From: an uncultured Collinsella sp.
Lineage (GTDB): Bacteria; Actinomycetota; Coriobacteriia; Coriobacteriales; Coriobacteriaceae
Direction of reading: 5' to 3'
Length of the DNA: 47,584 bases
Assembly: GCA_958421655.1 (NCBI GenBank)
Contig: CATZMG010000005.1
Location: 1-47,584 of the forward strand
Shown: positions 7,885 to 17,180 of the stretch, piece by piece
Numbering within the stretch: position 1 is the stretch's first letter
Layout: each line of letters begins with the position of its first letter
Translations under genes and position numbers: made by a program
Notes under the pieces: generated by a model
What the model was told of the DNA's origin: nothing
The model's input: only the letters and a program-made list of their open reading frames with translations
Databases searched by the model: none

Positions 7885-8658
7885 ATGGGCAATTTGAACA
7901 ACGGCACGCTCGAGCGCAACGACTTACGTCGCGTGGCACTGGTCACGGGCGGCTCGCGGGGTATCGGCCGCGCCTGCGCTATCGGTCTGGCGGAGGATGG
8001 CTACGATATCGCCGTCGTCTATGCCGGCAGCGTCGATGCGGCGCGCGAGACGTGCGAAGCCTGCGAGGCCGCTGGTGCCACAGCTCGCGCATATCAATGC
8101 GACGTGGCCGATCCCGCTGCCGTCAACGCGTGCGTGGAAGCGGTCCTCAACGACTTTGGCTCCATTTGGGCGCTCGTCAACAACGCTGGCATCACCCGCG
8201 ATGGCCTGCTCATGCGCATGGGCGATGACGCCTTCGACCGCGTGCTCGACGTCAATCTCAAGGGAACATTCAACATGACGCGCACGCTCACCAAGACCTT
8301 TATGCGCCAGCGCGGCGGCTGCGTCGTCAACATGAGCTCGGTTGTGGGCCTGATGGGCAATGCCGGGCAAGCCAACTACGCTGCCTCCAAGGCGGGCGTG
8401 ATCGGCTTGACCAAGGCGGTGGCGCGCGAGCTTGCGCCCCGCGGCGTACGAGTGAACGCGGTCGCCCCCGGGTTTGTCGAGACAGATATGACGGCAAAGC
8501 TTTCGGAAAAGGTTCGTGCGGCAACCGAGGAGCAGATTCCCCTTAAGCGCATGGCGCGCCCCGAGGAAGTGGCCGGCGTGGTGCGCTTTTTGGCGAGCGA
8601 TGCGGCTTCCTACATTACGGGCGAGGTCGTACGCGTTGACGGCGGAATGGCGATGTAG
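7885..8658 (+). CDS. fabG: 3-oxoacyl-[ACP] reductase
   Basis: This 257-residue short-chain dehydrogenase reduces 3-oxoacyl-ACP with NADPH. It shows the cofactor loop TGGSRGIG (21-28), NNAG (99-102), and the catalytic set N124, S152, Y165 and K169 in YAASK. The ATG is preceded by GAAAGGAA. About 14 residues precede the usual start of the Rossmann fold, a slightly long N-terminus. Position in the FAS operon supports the FabG assignment over other SDR functions. Confidence 0.95.
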   Translation: MGNLNNGTLERNDLRRVALVTGGSRGIGRACAIGLAEDGYDIAVVYAGSVDAARETCEACEAAGATARAYQCDVADPAAVNACVEAVLNDFGSIWALVNNAGITRDGLLMRMGDDAFDRVLDVNLKGTFNMTRTLTKTFMRQRGGCVVNMSSVVGLMGNAGQANYAASKAGVIGLTKAVARELAPRGVRVNAVAPGFVETDMTAKLSEKVRAATEEQIPLKRMARPEEVAGVVRFLASDAASYITGEVVRVDGGMAM

Positions 8659-8697
8659 AAATCAGGGCCGAAGAACGGCTTGGATGAGGAGACCATG

Positions 8698-9945
8698 ATG
8701 GAACAGAGAGTTGCAATCACCGGCATAGGTGCCGTATCGCCGCTCGGCAACACCGCGCTTGCCACCTGGGCGGCAATGTGCGCTGGCACGTGCGGCATCG
8801 GCCCGATTACGCACTTCGATACCGATGCATTTGCCGTCAAGGTGGCGGCCGAGGTCAAGGGCTTTGACGGCAACGAGTACTTTGGCAAGCGTGACGCCAA
8901 GCATCTGGACCCTTGCGTTCAGTTTGCGATGGCGGCTTCGGACGAGGCGATGCACGATGCGGGCTTTGATGTCGAAGGCGCCATCGATCGCGAGCGCCTG
9001 GGCGTCTACGTGGGCTCGGGCGTGGGCGGCATGCAGACGCTTGTCGACAACGTCCATACGATTGCCGACCGCGGGCCCCGCCGCGCATCGCCCTATATGA
9101 TCGCGATGATGATTCCCAACATGGCTTCGGGCAACATCGCGATTCGCCATAAGGCAAAGGGCCCGACCCTGCCCGTGGTGACCGCGTGCGCAACCTCGGC
9201 CCATGCGGTGGGCGAGGCGTTCCGCGCCATCAAGCACGGCTATGCCGATGCGATTCTCGCCGGCGGTGCCGAGGCCGCAATTATTCCCGATGCCGTTGCG
9301 GGCTTTACGTCCTGCCGCGCATTGACCACCAACCCTGATCCCGCGACGGCTTGCCGCCCGTTCGATGCAGACCGCGATGGCTTTGTGATGGGCGAGGGCG
9401 CCTGCGTGCTGGTACTCGAGAGCATGGAACATGCGCAGGCGCGCGGTGCGCACATTTATGCCGAGGTCGTGGGCTACGGCAACACCGATGATGCCTATCA
9501 CATCACGAGCCCTGATCCCGAGGCTGCCGGCATTGCCCGCGCGATATCGCTGGCGGTGACCGAGGGCGACGTCAAGCCTTCCGAGGGTCTCTACATCAAT
9601 GCCCACGGCACCTCGACCAAGCTCAACGATTCGTCCGAGACGGCGGGCATTAAGCGTGCGCTCGGCGAGGACGCGGCGCGCGCCGCGCACGTCTCGTCGA
9701 CTAAGTCGATGACCGGCCACATGATCGGTGCCACGGGTGCCATCGAGGTCATGGCCTGCGCCATGGCGCTCGAGCAGGGCGTGGTGCCGCCGACCATTAA
9801 CTACCACACGCCCGATCCCGCCTGCGATCTTGACTACACGCCCAATCGCGCGGTTCGCGCCGACCTTACCTGGGCGCTTTCGACCAACCTGGGCTTTGGC
9901 GGGCACAACGCCGCCATCGCGCTGCGTAGATATACGAGGAGCTAG
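8698..9945 (+). CDS. fabF: 3-oxoacyl-[ACP] synthase II (KAS II)
   Basis: FabF elongates acyl-ACP with malonyl-ACP. From ATG 8698 it is 415 residues, with the Cys-His-His triad: C164 in TACATSAH, H303 in NAHGTST and H341 in MTGHMIGA. In-frame alternatives are ATG 8695 and TTG 8680; GAGGAGA at 8686-8692 fits 8698 best, and MEQRVAITGIG is the canonical beginning. The stop is 3 nt before accB. No fabB is present. Confidence 0.95.
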   Translation: MEQRVAITGIGAVSPLGNTALATWAAMCAGTCGIGPITHFDTDAFAVKVAAEVKGFDGNEYFGKRDAKHLDPCVQFAMAASDEAMHDAGFDVEGAIDRERLGVYVGSGVGGMQTLVDNVHTIADRGPRRASPYMIAMMIPNMASGNIAIRHKAKGPTLPVVTACATSAHAVGEAFRAIKHGYADAILAGGAEAAIIPDAVAGFTSCRALTTNPDPATACRPFDADRDGFVMGEGACVLVLESMEHAQARGAHIYAEVVGYGNTDDAYHITSPDPEAAGIARAISLAVTEGDVKPSEGLYINAHGTSTKLNDSSETAGIKRALGEDAARAAHVSSTKSMTGHMIGATGAIEVMACAMALEQGVVPPTINYHTPDPACDLDYTPNRAVRADLTWALSTNLGFGGHNAAIALRRYTRS

Positions 9946-9948
9946 AGC

Positions 9949-10425
9949 ATGGATTCCAAAAGACTTGCCGAGATAGCCGATGTTATGGAGGACCGCGGCC
10001 TCACGCGCGTGCGCGTTGAGGAGCCCGATGGCACCGCGGTCGAACTCGAGCGTGCGAGTGCCGCGCAGCCGGTTGCCGTGCCCATGTCTATGCCGGGTGC
10101 CGTGACTGCTCCGGCGGTGGCTCCTGTCGCCATGCCTGCCGCCGCACCGGAGCCCGCCGCGCAGGCGCCTGCCGCCGCACCGGAGCCCAAGGGCACCGAG
10201 GTGACCGCTCCCATGGTCGGCGTTTTCTATGCTGCCCCGGCGCCGGGCGACGAGCCGTTTGTGCACGTGGGCTCTAAGGTCAAGGCCGGCGAGACCCTCT
10301 GCATCATCGAGGCCATGAAGGTTCTCAACGAGGTAACGGCCGAGGCGGATGGCGAGGTGCTCGAGATCTGCGTGGCCGACGGCGACCTCGTGGAGTTTGG
10401 CAGCTGCCTCATGAGGATCGGATAG
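9949..10425 (+). CDS. accB: Biotin carboxyl carrier protein of acetyl-CoA carboxylase
   Basis: The 158-residue protein carries biotin on K124 in the EAMKVLNEV motif. An N-terminal helix region (1-35) is followed by a long Ala/Pro-rich swinging linker (about 38-82), then the biotinyl domain. It starts 3 nt after fabF and its stop abuts fabZ. The divergent birA product is its predicted modifying enzyme. Confidence 0.95.
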   Translation: MDSKRLAEIADVMEDRGLTRVRVEEPDGTAVELERASAAQPVAVPMSMPGAVTAPAVAPVAMPAAAPEPAAQAPAAAPEPKGTEVTAPMVGVFYAAPAPGDEPFVHVGSKVKAGETLCIIEAMKVLNEVTAEADGEVLEICVADGDLVEFGSCLMRIG

Positions 10426-10857
10426 GTGATATCCGTGAACAAAGAAGAGCTCAAGAAGCTGTTACCGCATCGCGAGCCGATGCTTTTGCTCGACGAAGCC
10501 GAGCTGGTGGGCGACGAGGCCCACGGCAAGATTACGATTACGGGCGACGAGTACTTTTTGCAGGGGCATTTTCCGGGAAACCCGGTCGTCCCCGGCGTGA
10601 TTCAGTGCGAGATGCTCGCCCAGAACTGCTGCGTGCTGCTGATGGGCGATGAGGAGGCGCGCGGCGCGACGCCGTTCTACACGAGTCTGGACAAGGTGCG
10701 CTTTAAGCGTCCGGTGCGCCCGGGCGACACGGTTGATCTGGTGTGCTCCATCACGCGTGCGCGCGGGCCGTTCCGCTTTGCGACGGGCACCGCGAGCGTC
10801 AACGGTGAGGTTTGCTGCCGCGCCGATATGTCTTTTGCACTCATGCACGAAAGTTAA
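10426..10857 (+). CDS. fabZ: 3-hydroxyacyl-[ACP] dehydratase
   Basis: FabZ dehydrates 3-hydroxyacyl-ACP to the trans-2-enoyl form. The 143-residue hot-dog protein has H48 in GHFPGNPVVPG and E62 in QCEMLAQ. GTG at 10426 immediately follows the accB stop; GAGGAT about 9 nt upstream supports it. GTG at 10435 is an alternative giving VNKEELKK, a more usual FabZ N-terminus. Embedding between accB and accC matches the streptococcal fab operon. Confidence 0.93.
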   Translation: MISVNKEELKKLLPHREPMLLLDEAELVGDEAHGKITITGDEYFLQGHFPGNPVVPGVIQCEMLAQNCCVLLMGDEEARGATPFYTSLDKVRFKRPVRPGDTVDLVCSITRARGPFRFATGTASVNGEVCCRADMSFALMHES

Positions 10858-10867
10858 GGAAGGCTTC

Positions 10868-12211
10868 ATGTTCGACAAAGTGCTCATCGCCAACCGCGGC
10901 GAAGTCGCGGTCCGTGTTATCCGCGCGTGCCGCGATATGGGCATCAAGACCGTCGCTGTTTATTCCACGGCCGATGCGGACGCGCTGCACGTGCAGCTTG
11001 CCGACGAGGCGTATTGCATCGGTGGCCCGCGTCTTGCCGAGAGCTACCTCAACGACGATGCCGTGCTCACCTGTGCCGTAAAGTCGGGAGCTAAGGCAAT
11101 TCATCCCGGCTATGGCTTCTTTTCCGAGAAGGCGAGCTTCGTGCGCGACTGCGACAAGTATGGCCTGGCGTTTGTTGGTCCTTCGGCCAAGGTGATCGAC
11201 AGCATGGGCGACAAGGACGCCGCACGTCGAACGGCTGCCGCGGCGGGCGTGCCCATCGTGCCGGGCTGCGATTTGCTCAAAAGCCCCGAGGAGGCAACGG
11301 CCGAGGCCGAGCGCATTGGCTGTCCCGTGCTCATTAAGGCGCGTGCAGGTGGCGGCGGTCGCGGTATTCGCAAGGTCGAGCGCGTGGAAGATGCGGCAAA
11401 GGCGTTCATCGAGGCGCGTGCCGAGGGCGAGGCCGTCTTTGGCGACGGCGAGTGCTACATGGAGAAGTTCGTCGCGCCGGCGCACCATGTCGAGGTGCAG
11501 ATTATGGCCGATAAGCAGGGCCATGTGTTTTCGCTTGGCGAGCGCGAGTGCTCGGTGCAGCGTCGCAACCAAAAGCTGATCGAGGAGAGCCCCGCGCCGT
11601 GCCTCGACGGACACGACGACATTCGTGCTCGCATGCACAAGGCAGCGCGTGACCTGGCTCGTGCCGTCGGCTACGAAGGAGCCGGTACCATCGAGTTCCT
11701 GTATTCGGACGACGGCAATTTCTACTTTATGGAAATGAACACGCGCTTGCAGGTGGAGCATCCGGTTACGGAGTTTGTGACCGATACCGACTTGGTCAAG
11801 TGGCAGCTGCGCGTGGCAGCCGGCCAGCCTCTGCCCTTTGAGCAGGAGGATATGCCGGTCCGCAACCACGCCATGGAGTGCCGCATCAATGCCGAAACGC
11901 CGGACTTTCTGCCGTCATGCGGAACGGTCACCGCGTTGCGTGTGCCGGGTGGTCCGCGCGTGCGCTGGGATTCCGCCATGTTTACCGGTGCGAACGTTCC
12001 GCCGTACTACGACTCCATGCTTGGCAAGCTCATCGTGTGTGCGCCCACGCGTGACGGCGCCATTCGCAAGATGCGCTCGGCCCTGGGCGAGCTCGTGATT
12101 GAGGGCGTGAGCGAAAACAGCGAGCTTCAGCTCGACGTGCTGGCAAACGACGAGTTCTTGTCGGGCATGTATCACACCGATCTGATGGGGCATCTCTATG
12201 CTGATGAATAG
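10868..12211 (+). CDS. accC: Acetyl-CoA carboxylase, biotin carboxylase subunit
   Basis: The 447-residue ATP-grasp enzyme carboxylates the biotin of AccB using ATP and bicarbonate. It begins MFDKVLIANRGEVAVRVIRA, and has the glycine-rich ATP loop KARAGGGGRGIR, the MEKFVAPAHHVEVQ segment and MEMNTRLQVEHPVTE. ATG at 10868 with AAGGAAGG upstream is the correct start; the frame is open far upstream, overlapping fabZ, but that is a shadow. The 3' end overlaps accDA by 14 nt. Confidence 0.96.
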   Translation: MFDKVLIANRGEVAVRVIRACRDMGIKTVAVYSTADADALHVQLADEAYCIGGPRLAESYLNDDAVLTCAVKSGAKAIHPGYGFFSEKASFVRDCDKYGLAFVGPSAKVIDSMGDKDAARRTAAAAGVPIVPGCDLLKSPEEATAEAERIGCPVLIKARAGGGGRGIRKVERVEDAAKAFIEARAEGEAVFGDGECYMEKFVAPAHHVEVQIMADKQGHVFSLGERECSVQRRNQKLIEESPAPCLDGHDDIRARMHKAARDLARAVGYEGAGTIEFLYSDDGNFYFMEMNTRLQVEHPVTEFVTDTDLVKWQLRVAAGQPLPFEQEDMPVRNHAMECRINAETPDFLPSCGTVTALRVPGGPRVRWDSAMFTGANVPPYYDSMLGKLIVCAPTRDGAIRKMRSALGELVIEGVSENSELQLDVLANDEFLSGMYHTDLMGHLYADE

Positions 12212-13922
12212 AAAAGCGAAGACGGTCAACGTCCTCGAGGGACCGATGACCGAGTCGTGCGCCGAGTTTCCCGCGCGCCACGTGTTTATCAAGTGCCCGG
12301 AGTGCCGCCGCGTGATCGATGAGGCACGCCTACACGACAACCTCGAGGTCTGCCCTCGTTGCGGCAAACACTTTCGCGTGAGCGGTCGCGCGCGCATGCG
12401 CATGACGGTCGACGAGGGCACGTTTGAGGAATGGGATGCCAATCTGGCGTCGGAGGACTTCCTCTCGTTTCCCGGCTATGCCGACAAGCTCAAGAGCGTG
12501 AGCGAGCGTTCGGGCGAGCGCGATGCCGTTGTGTGCGGCAGGGGCAAAATCTGCGGTTGCGATACCGCGCTCTTCTTTATGGACGCCAACTTTATGATGG
12601 GCTCGATGGGCTCCGTGGTGGGCGAGAAGATCTGTCGCACATTTGAGCGTGCGACCGAGCTGGGATTGCCGGTTGTCGGCTTTACCGTTTCGGGCGGTGC
12701 GCGCATGCAGGAGGGCGTGACCTCGCTTATGCAGATGGCCAAGATTTCTGCGGCGGTTAGGCGCCACAGCGAGGCGGGCGGCCTGTATATCACGGTGCTC
12801 ACCGACCCCACGACCGGAGGCGTAACCGCGAGCTTTGCCATGGAGGGCGACATTATCCTGGCCGAGCCCGATGCCCTGACGGCATTTGCCGGCCCGCGCG
12901 TGATCGAGCAGAACATGCACAAGCGCCTGCCCAAGGGATTCCAGCGCTCCGAGTTTTTGCTGGAGCACGGCTTTTGCGATGCCGTTGTTCCGCGTGGCGA
13001 GATTGCGCTCACGGTAGGCGAGCTGCTGGCGCTGCACGAAGGGCACGCGCCCGGCCTGGGGGCACCGCATGAGATCGTGCATACGGGTCGCCGCGGCAAA
13101 AAGCTGGGATACTTGTTCAAGCGCTCGGCCGCACCAAAAACCGCGCTCGAGATTGTCAAGCAGACCCGCTCGGCAGATCGCGCCACGGCGGGCGAGATGA
13201 TCTCGCTGGGCCTGGATGGATTTGTGGAGCTGCACGGCGACCGCTACTTTGGCGACGACGCTGCTGTGGTGGCTGGCATTGGCTGGAAAGACGGACGCCC
13301 CGTAACGGTCATCGCCATCGAGCGCGGCACCACGACCAAAGAGCGCATGCGTCGCAACTTTGGTATGGCACATCCCGAGGGCTACCGCAAAGCGCGTCGC
13401 CTGATGCGCCAGGCCGAAAAGTTTGGTCGACCGGTTCTGTGCCTGGTCGATACTTCGGGCGCGTTTTGCGGCATCGGTGCCGAGGAACGCGGCCAGGGTG
13501 AGGCGATTGCCCAGAACCTCATGGAGATGAGCGGCCTTAAGACGCCGATTGTCTCGGTGGTGACAGGCGAGGGCGGCTCTGGTGGCGCGCTGGCGCTGTC
13601 CGTGGCCGACCGCATCCTGATGCTCTCGAGCTCGGCCTATTCGGTCGTGAGCCCCGAGGCCTGTGCGTCGATCCTGTGGAAGGATACCGAGCGCGCGAAT
13701 GAGGCCGCCGAGGCGCTTAAGCTCACGGCCCCCGATCTGCTGGCGCTCGGCATCATCGACGGCATTGTTGACGATAAAGGCCTGTCGCATGAGGAGATCG
13801 CCGGTGCCGTCATGTCCTCGGCATTTGATGCCTTCGATGCGCTTGGGCAGCTCGACGACGCGACCCTCACAAACCTCCGCTACGAAAAGTACCGCGCAAT
13901 CGGTCAGTACCGCACGATGTGA
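12198..13922 (+). CDS. accDA: Acetyl-CoA carboxylase carboxyltransferase, fused beta and alpha subunits
   Basis: The 574-residue polypeptide joins AccD and AccA, which in most bacteria are separate chains. The AccD part (about 1-290) has a zinc ribbon with C33, C36, C52 and C55, and the VSGGARMQEGV segment. The AccA part (about 295-574) has FVELHGDRYFGDD, GMAHPEGYRKA, and a C-terminal SILWKDTERANEAAEALKLT. It transfers carboxyl from biotin to acetyl-CoA, giving malonyl-CoA. No stop or frameshift separates the halves. ATG at 12198 overlaps accC; ATG 12204 is also possible. Last gene of the core FAS operon. Confidence 0.95.
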   Translation: MLMNRKAKTVNVLEGPMTESCAEFPARHVFIKCPECRRVIDEARLHDNLEVCPRCGKHFRVSGRARMRMTVDEGTFEEWDANLASEDFLSFPGYADKLKSVSERSGERDAVVCGRGKICGCDTALFFMDANFMMGSMGSVVGEKICRTFERATELGLPVVGFTVSGGARMQEGVTSLMQMAKISAAVRRHSEAGGLYITVLTDPTTGGVTASFAMEGDIILAEPDALTAFAGPRVIEQNMHKRLPKGFQRSEFLLEHGFCDAVVPRGEIALTVGELLALHEGHAPGLGAPHEIVHTGRRGKKLGYLFKRSAAPKTALEIVKQTRSADRATAGEMISLGLDGFVELHGDRYFGDDAAVVAGIGWKDGRPVTVIAIERGTTTKERMRRNFGMAHPEGYRKARRLMRQAEKFGRPVLCLVDTSGAFCGIGAEERGQGEAIAQNLMEMSGLKTPIVSVVTGEGGSGGALALSVADRILMLSSSAYSVVSPEACASILWKDTERANEAAEALKLTAPDLLALGIIDGIVDDKGLSHEEIAGAVMSSAFDAFDALGQLDDATLTNLRYEKYRAIGQYRTM

Positions 13923-13938
13923 CAAAGGGACAGCCCGC

Positions 13939-15177
13939 ATGTCATATTGGGAAAGGCATTCCATGCTACAAGTTTCTAACACCTCGTTTACAACGTCGGT
14001 TTCATCAAACGCCATGGCCGTGGTGGACTATCTGTCCAAAAGCATGATGTCGGCGCTGCCGTTTATTGTCTGCGCGGCGTTGTTCCGCACCGTCGCTGTC
14101 ATTATGGGCGAAGGCATGCTGGGCCTGTGGTCTGCCGATTCCGATATCTATCGCCTGTTCTACAGTTGGCTCTATAACGCCGGCTACTACTTTTTGCCCA
14201 TTTATCTTGGTTGGGCGGCCGCCCGCCAGCTCGGTTGCTCGGAGCAGCTGGGCATGATGCTGGGCGGCGTATTGATTGCACCCGATTTACTCAAGCTTGT
14301 CGATGCCGCATCGACGACGGGGGCATCGATGACTTCCGTGTATGGTCTGCTTCCTGCGCCGGTCAACGATTACACGACGACTGTTATTCCGGTTCTCATC
14401 TCGGTGCCCGTGCTATGGCGAGTGGAGTGTTTCTTTAAGCGCGTTATCCCTAAGGCCGTGGCGTTTTCGTTCGTTCCGTTTGCGACCATGCTTGTCATGG
14501 TTCCGGTTTCGCTGTGTATTACGGCGCCGGCGGGCAGCTATCTGGGCATGCTGTTGGGCCAGCTTATGTTTATGCTTGGCAATTCCGGTGGCATCGTGTC
14601 GCTGCTCACGCTCATGGGGCTTGCTGCGGGCTGGGAGTTCCTAAAGATCGCCGGCGTCAGCAACGTTGTCCTATCGCTCGCCTATGCGCAGTTTATGAGT
14701 GTGGGAACGGATTCGTGCATCCTGATCGCCGCGACGATGGCAACGTTCGCCGTTTGGGGCATGCCCTTTGGCGCGTCGCTTCGCGTTGCGGATAAGGACG
14801 AGAAGGCGCTCATGCTGGGCTATTCAATCTCGGGTGTTCTTGGCGGCGTAAGCGAGCCGGCGCTGTACGGTTGCGGCTTTAAATATGGCAGGTGCCTGAC
14901 GTGCATGGCCATTGGCGGCGCCGTCGGAGGCCTTGTTGCGGCCGTGGGCCACGTTACGGCCTATACCATCGGCATGACGAATGTCCTTATGGTCATTGGC
15001 TTTGCCACGGGCGGCATCTCGAACCTGCTGTGGTGCTGCGCTGCCGGCGGTGTGGCATTTGCGGTGTCTGCGGCGCTGAGCTACTGCTTTGGCGTGGTGC
15101 CGGCGAAGGGACAGACGACGGGGGACGGAGCCGATTCACCCGAAACCTCGAAGAGCGTGGCCGAAGTAAGCGCGTAA
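13939..15177 (+). CDS. PTS EIIC-like membrane permease without IIA/IIB domains
   Basis: The roughly 412-residue, very hydrophobic protein has about ten membrane segments and carries GVSEPALYG followed by GFKYGR, the signature of glucose/beta-glucoside family EIIC domains (usually GITEPALYG). It has no EIIB cysteine domain or EIIA histidine domain, and none is encoded alongside, so it would need partners elsewhere or may work differently. It starts 17 nt after accDA with AAAGGGA upstream; ATG 13963 is an alternative. Probably co-transcribed with the FAS operon and followed by a terminator. Substrate unknown. Confidence 0.75.
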   Translation: MSYWERHSMLQVSNTSFTTSVSSNAMAVVDYLSKSMMSALPFIVCAALFRTVAVIMGEGMLGLWSADSDIYRLFYSWLYNAGYYFLPIYLGWAAARQLGCSEQLGMMLGGVLIAPDLLKLVDAASTTGASMTSVYGLLPAPVNDYTTTVIPVLISVPVLWRVECFFKRVIPKAVAFSFVPFATMLVMVPVSLCITAPAGSYLGMLLGQLMFMLGNSGGIVSLLTLMGLAAGWEFLKIAGVSNVVLSLAYAQFMSVGTDSCILIAATMATFAVWGMPFGASLRVADKDEKALMLGYSISGVLGGVSEPALYGCGFKYGRCLTCMAIGGAVGGLVAAVGHVTAYTIGMTNVLMVIGFATGGISNLLWCCAAGGVAFAVSAALSYCFGVVPAKGQTTGDGADSPETSKSVAEVSA

Positions 15178-15215
15178 ACCTGTGCGACACAAGGACGATT
15201 CCTTTGCCATATTCC

Positions 15216-15250
15216 AAGGCCGTGGCCCGTGTGGGTTGCGGCCTTTTTTG
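15216..15250 (+). terminator. Intrinsic terminator closing the FAS/EIIC unit
   Basis: AAGGCCG (15216-15222) pairs with CGGCCTT (15239-15245); inner CCC/GGG can extend the stem, and TTTTTT follows. It lies 38 nt after the EIIC-like gene. Confidence 0.85.
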
Positions 15251-15328
15251 TATCTGGGGGACAAAGTGGCTACACTACAATCCGTTTGAGCAATAGATAT
15301 ATAGGTAGTACCGTGGGGGCGGATGTAG

Positions 15329-16483
15329 ATGGTCGAGTGGATTGTTAAGCGTGCGCAGGGCGACCGTGCGCGCGTGGGCACGTTGACGGGCGTGGTGTGT
15401 ATTCTCGCCAATGTGGCACTATGCGCTGCGAAGGGCGTAATTGGCGTGCTGTCGGGATCGGTTTCGATTGTGGCGGATGCCATGAACAACCTGTCCGATG
15501 CAAGCTCGAATATCGTGAGCGTGCTGGGCTTTAAGCTGGCGAGCAAGCCGGCCGACCCCGAGCATCCTTACGGCCACGGTCGCTACGAGTATCTCTCGGG
15601 TTTGGTCGTGGCGGCGCTCGTGCTGCTTATTGGCATCGAACTGGTGAAGTCCTCGGTGGAGCGTATTGTCAACCCGGAGCCTGTCGAGTTCTCGCTTGCC
15701 CTGGTGGCGGTCCTGGCACTTTCGATGGTTGTAAAGCTGTGGATGGCGGCCCTCAACCAAAAGCTCGGCGATCGCATTGAGTCCGAGACGCTGCATGCGA
15801 CCGCGCAGGATTCCAAGAACGATGTCCTTGCCACAGGCGCCGTGTTGGCGTGCGCAATTGTTTCGCAGGTGACGCACATCAATCTTGACGCATGGGTCGG
15901 CCTTGCCGTTGGCGCCTATATTGGCTGGAGCGGTTTTGAGCTCATCCAGGATACGGTGAGCCCGCTTTTGGGCCAGTCGCCCGATCCTAAGCTGGTCAAG
16001 CACATTCGAGACAAGATCATGAGCTATCCCGGCGTTTTGGGCGTTCACGATTTGATGGTTCACGACTACGGCCCGGGCAGGAAGTTTGCAAGTGCGCATG
16101 CCGAGATGGCGGCCGAGGACAGCCCGTTGGAAAGTCACGACACGCTCGATAACATCGAGCAGTCGTTTAGGGACGAAGACGGCATGATCGTTACGCTTCA
16201 CTACGATCCCATCGTGACCGATGACCCCAAGCTGGCGAGCATGCGCTTGCGCATTCACGCCATGGCCCAGGAGATCGATAGCCGCCTCTCGATTCATGAC
16301 CTGCGCTGCGTGCCGGGTCCTACGCACACCAACGTGATCTTTGACTGCGTGCGTCCCTCGGATCTGCAGATGAGTGGCGAAGACGTAAAGCACGCGCTGA
16401 CACAACGGGTCGAATCGGAATATCCCAAGTCGATTGCCAAGATTACGATCGACGAAGACTACGTAGGGCATACCCACGAGTAA
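15329..16483 (+). CDS. Cation diffusion facilitator family transporter
   Basis: The 384-residue antiporter has five to six membrane segments followed by a cytoplasmic region of ferredoxin-like fold extended by about 90 residues. The transport site is DAMNNLSD in TM2 and the DSKND stretch after HATAQ in TM5, a pattern with Asn/Asp rather than His ligands, closer to Mn-type than Zn-type CDF proteins. The metal is therefore uncertain. The EHPYGHGRYEY loop after TM2 is a family hallmark. The HTHE end may bind metal weakly. Likely a separate transcription unit after the terminator at 15250. Confidence 0.88.
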   Translation: MVEWIVKRAQGDRARVGTLTGVVCILANVALCAAKGVIGVLSGSVSIVADAMNNLSDASSNIVSVLGFKLASKPADPEHPYGHGRYEYLSGLVVAALVLLIGIELVKSSVERIVNPEPVEFSLALVAVLALSMVVKLWMAALNQKLGDRIESETLHATAQDSKNDVLATGAVLACAIVSQVTHINLDAWVGLAVGAYIGWSGFELIQDTVSPLLGQSPDPKLVKHIRDKIMSYPGVLGVHDLMVHDYGPGRKFASAHAEMAAEDSPLESHDTLDNIEQSFRDEDGMIVTLHYDPIVTDDPKLASMRLRIHAMAQEIDSRLSIHDLRCVPGPTHTNVIFDCVRPSDLQMSGEDVKHALTQRVESEYPKSIAKITIDEDYVGHTHE

Positions 16484-16522
16484 GGCTATGCCGGCAAAGC
16501 AGGTTATGCAGAAGGGGAGAGC

Positions 16523-17149
16523 ATGAAGAAGCTGTATCTACTCCGCCACGGTCAGACGGAGTTCAACGTCAAAAAGCTGGTCCAGGGCCGCTGCGATTCA
16601 CCGCTCACCGACTTAGGCCGTCAGCAAGCCGGGATGGCAGCCGCATGGCTCAAAGCCCACGGCGTCGTCCCCGACAAAGTGGTCTCATCACCCTTAGGCC
16701 GAGCCATGGACACGGCAAGTCTCGTCGCATGCGAGCTCCTCGGCCCGGACGCAGCAGCCGAGCCCTGCGAAGGCATTATCGAGCGCTGCTACGGCTCCTT
16801 CGAAGAAGGCCCGCACGGCGCGCTGCCCACCGACGTCTGGGATCCGGGCGAGGACCTGGTCCCCTTCGGAGGAGAAGGAAGCCAGGCGCTGCAAGAACGT
16901 ATGGTGGATGCGCTTACCAATATCATGGGCTCCGAGGGCATCGAAACCCTTCTAGCAGTAAGCCACGGCAGCGCCAGCCGCCAATTTATCAAGGCCGCAG
17001 CCCCAGAGGGCTTCGAGCTCCCAACAAAACTCCCCAACTGCGCCATCATGATCTTCGATTTCGATGAGGCAAAGCCACAAGCAGAAGGCGAACCGTCCCA
17101 ATGCAAGTTCACCCTCCAGCAAATAGTGGACCCCCAACAAAGTCATTAG
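16523..17149 (+). CDS. Histidine phosphatase family protein (phosphoglycerate mutase-like)
   Basis: The 208-residue protein starts MKKLYLLRHGQTEFN, with the catalytic RHG at residues 8-10, and has PLTDLGRQQA and a second histidine in AVSHGSASR. These mark the two-histidine phosphatase superfamily. The substrate cannot be told from the sequence; broad-specificity phosphatase or cofactor-dependent mutase are both possible. ATG at 16523 follows GAAGGGGAGAG. Synonymous codon choice is more varied than in the ribosomal genes (more TCA, CCA), suggesting modest expression. Confidence 0.85.
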   Translation: MKKLYLLRHGQTEFNVKKLVQGRCDSPLTDLGRQQAGMAAAWLKAHGVVPDKVVSSPLGRAMDTASLVACELLGPDAAAEPCEGIIERCYGSFEEGPHGALPTDVWDPGEDLVPFGGEGSQALQERMVDALTNIMGSEGIETLLAVSHGSASRQFIKAAAPEGFELPTKLPNCAIMIFDFDEAKPQAEGEPSQCKFTLQQIVDPQQSH

Positions 17150-17180
17150 CCTGAGCGAGCAAGGTTTAGCAGACATCAAC

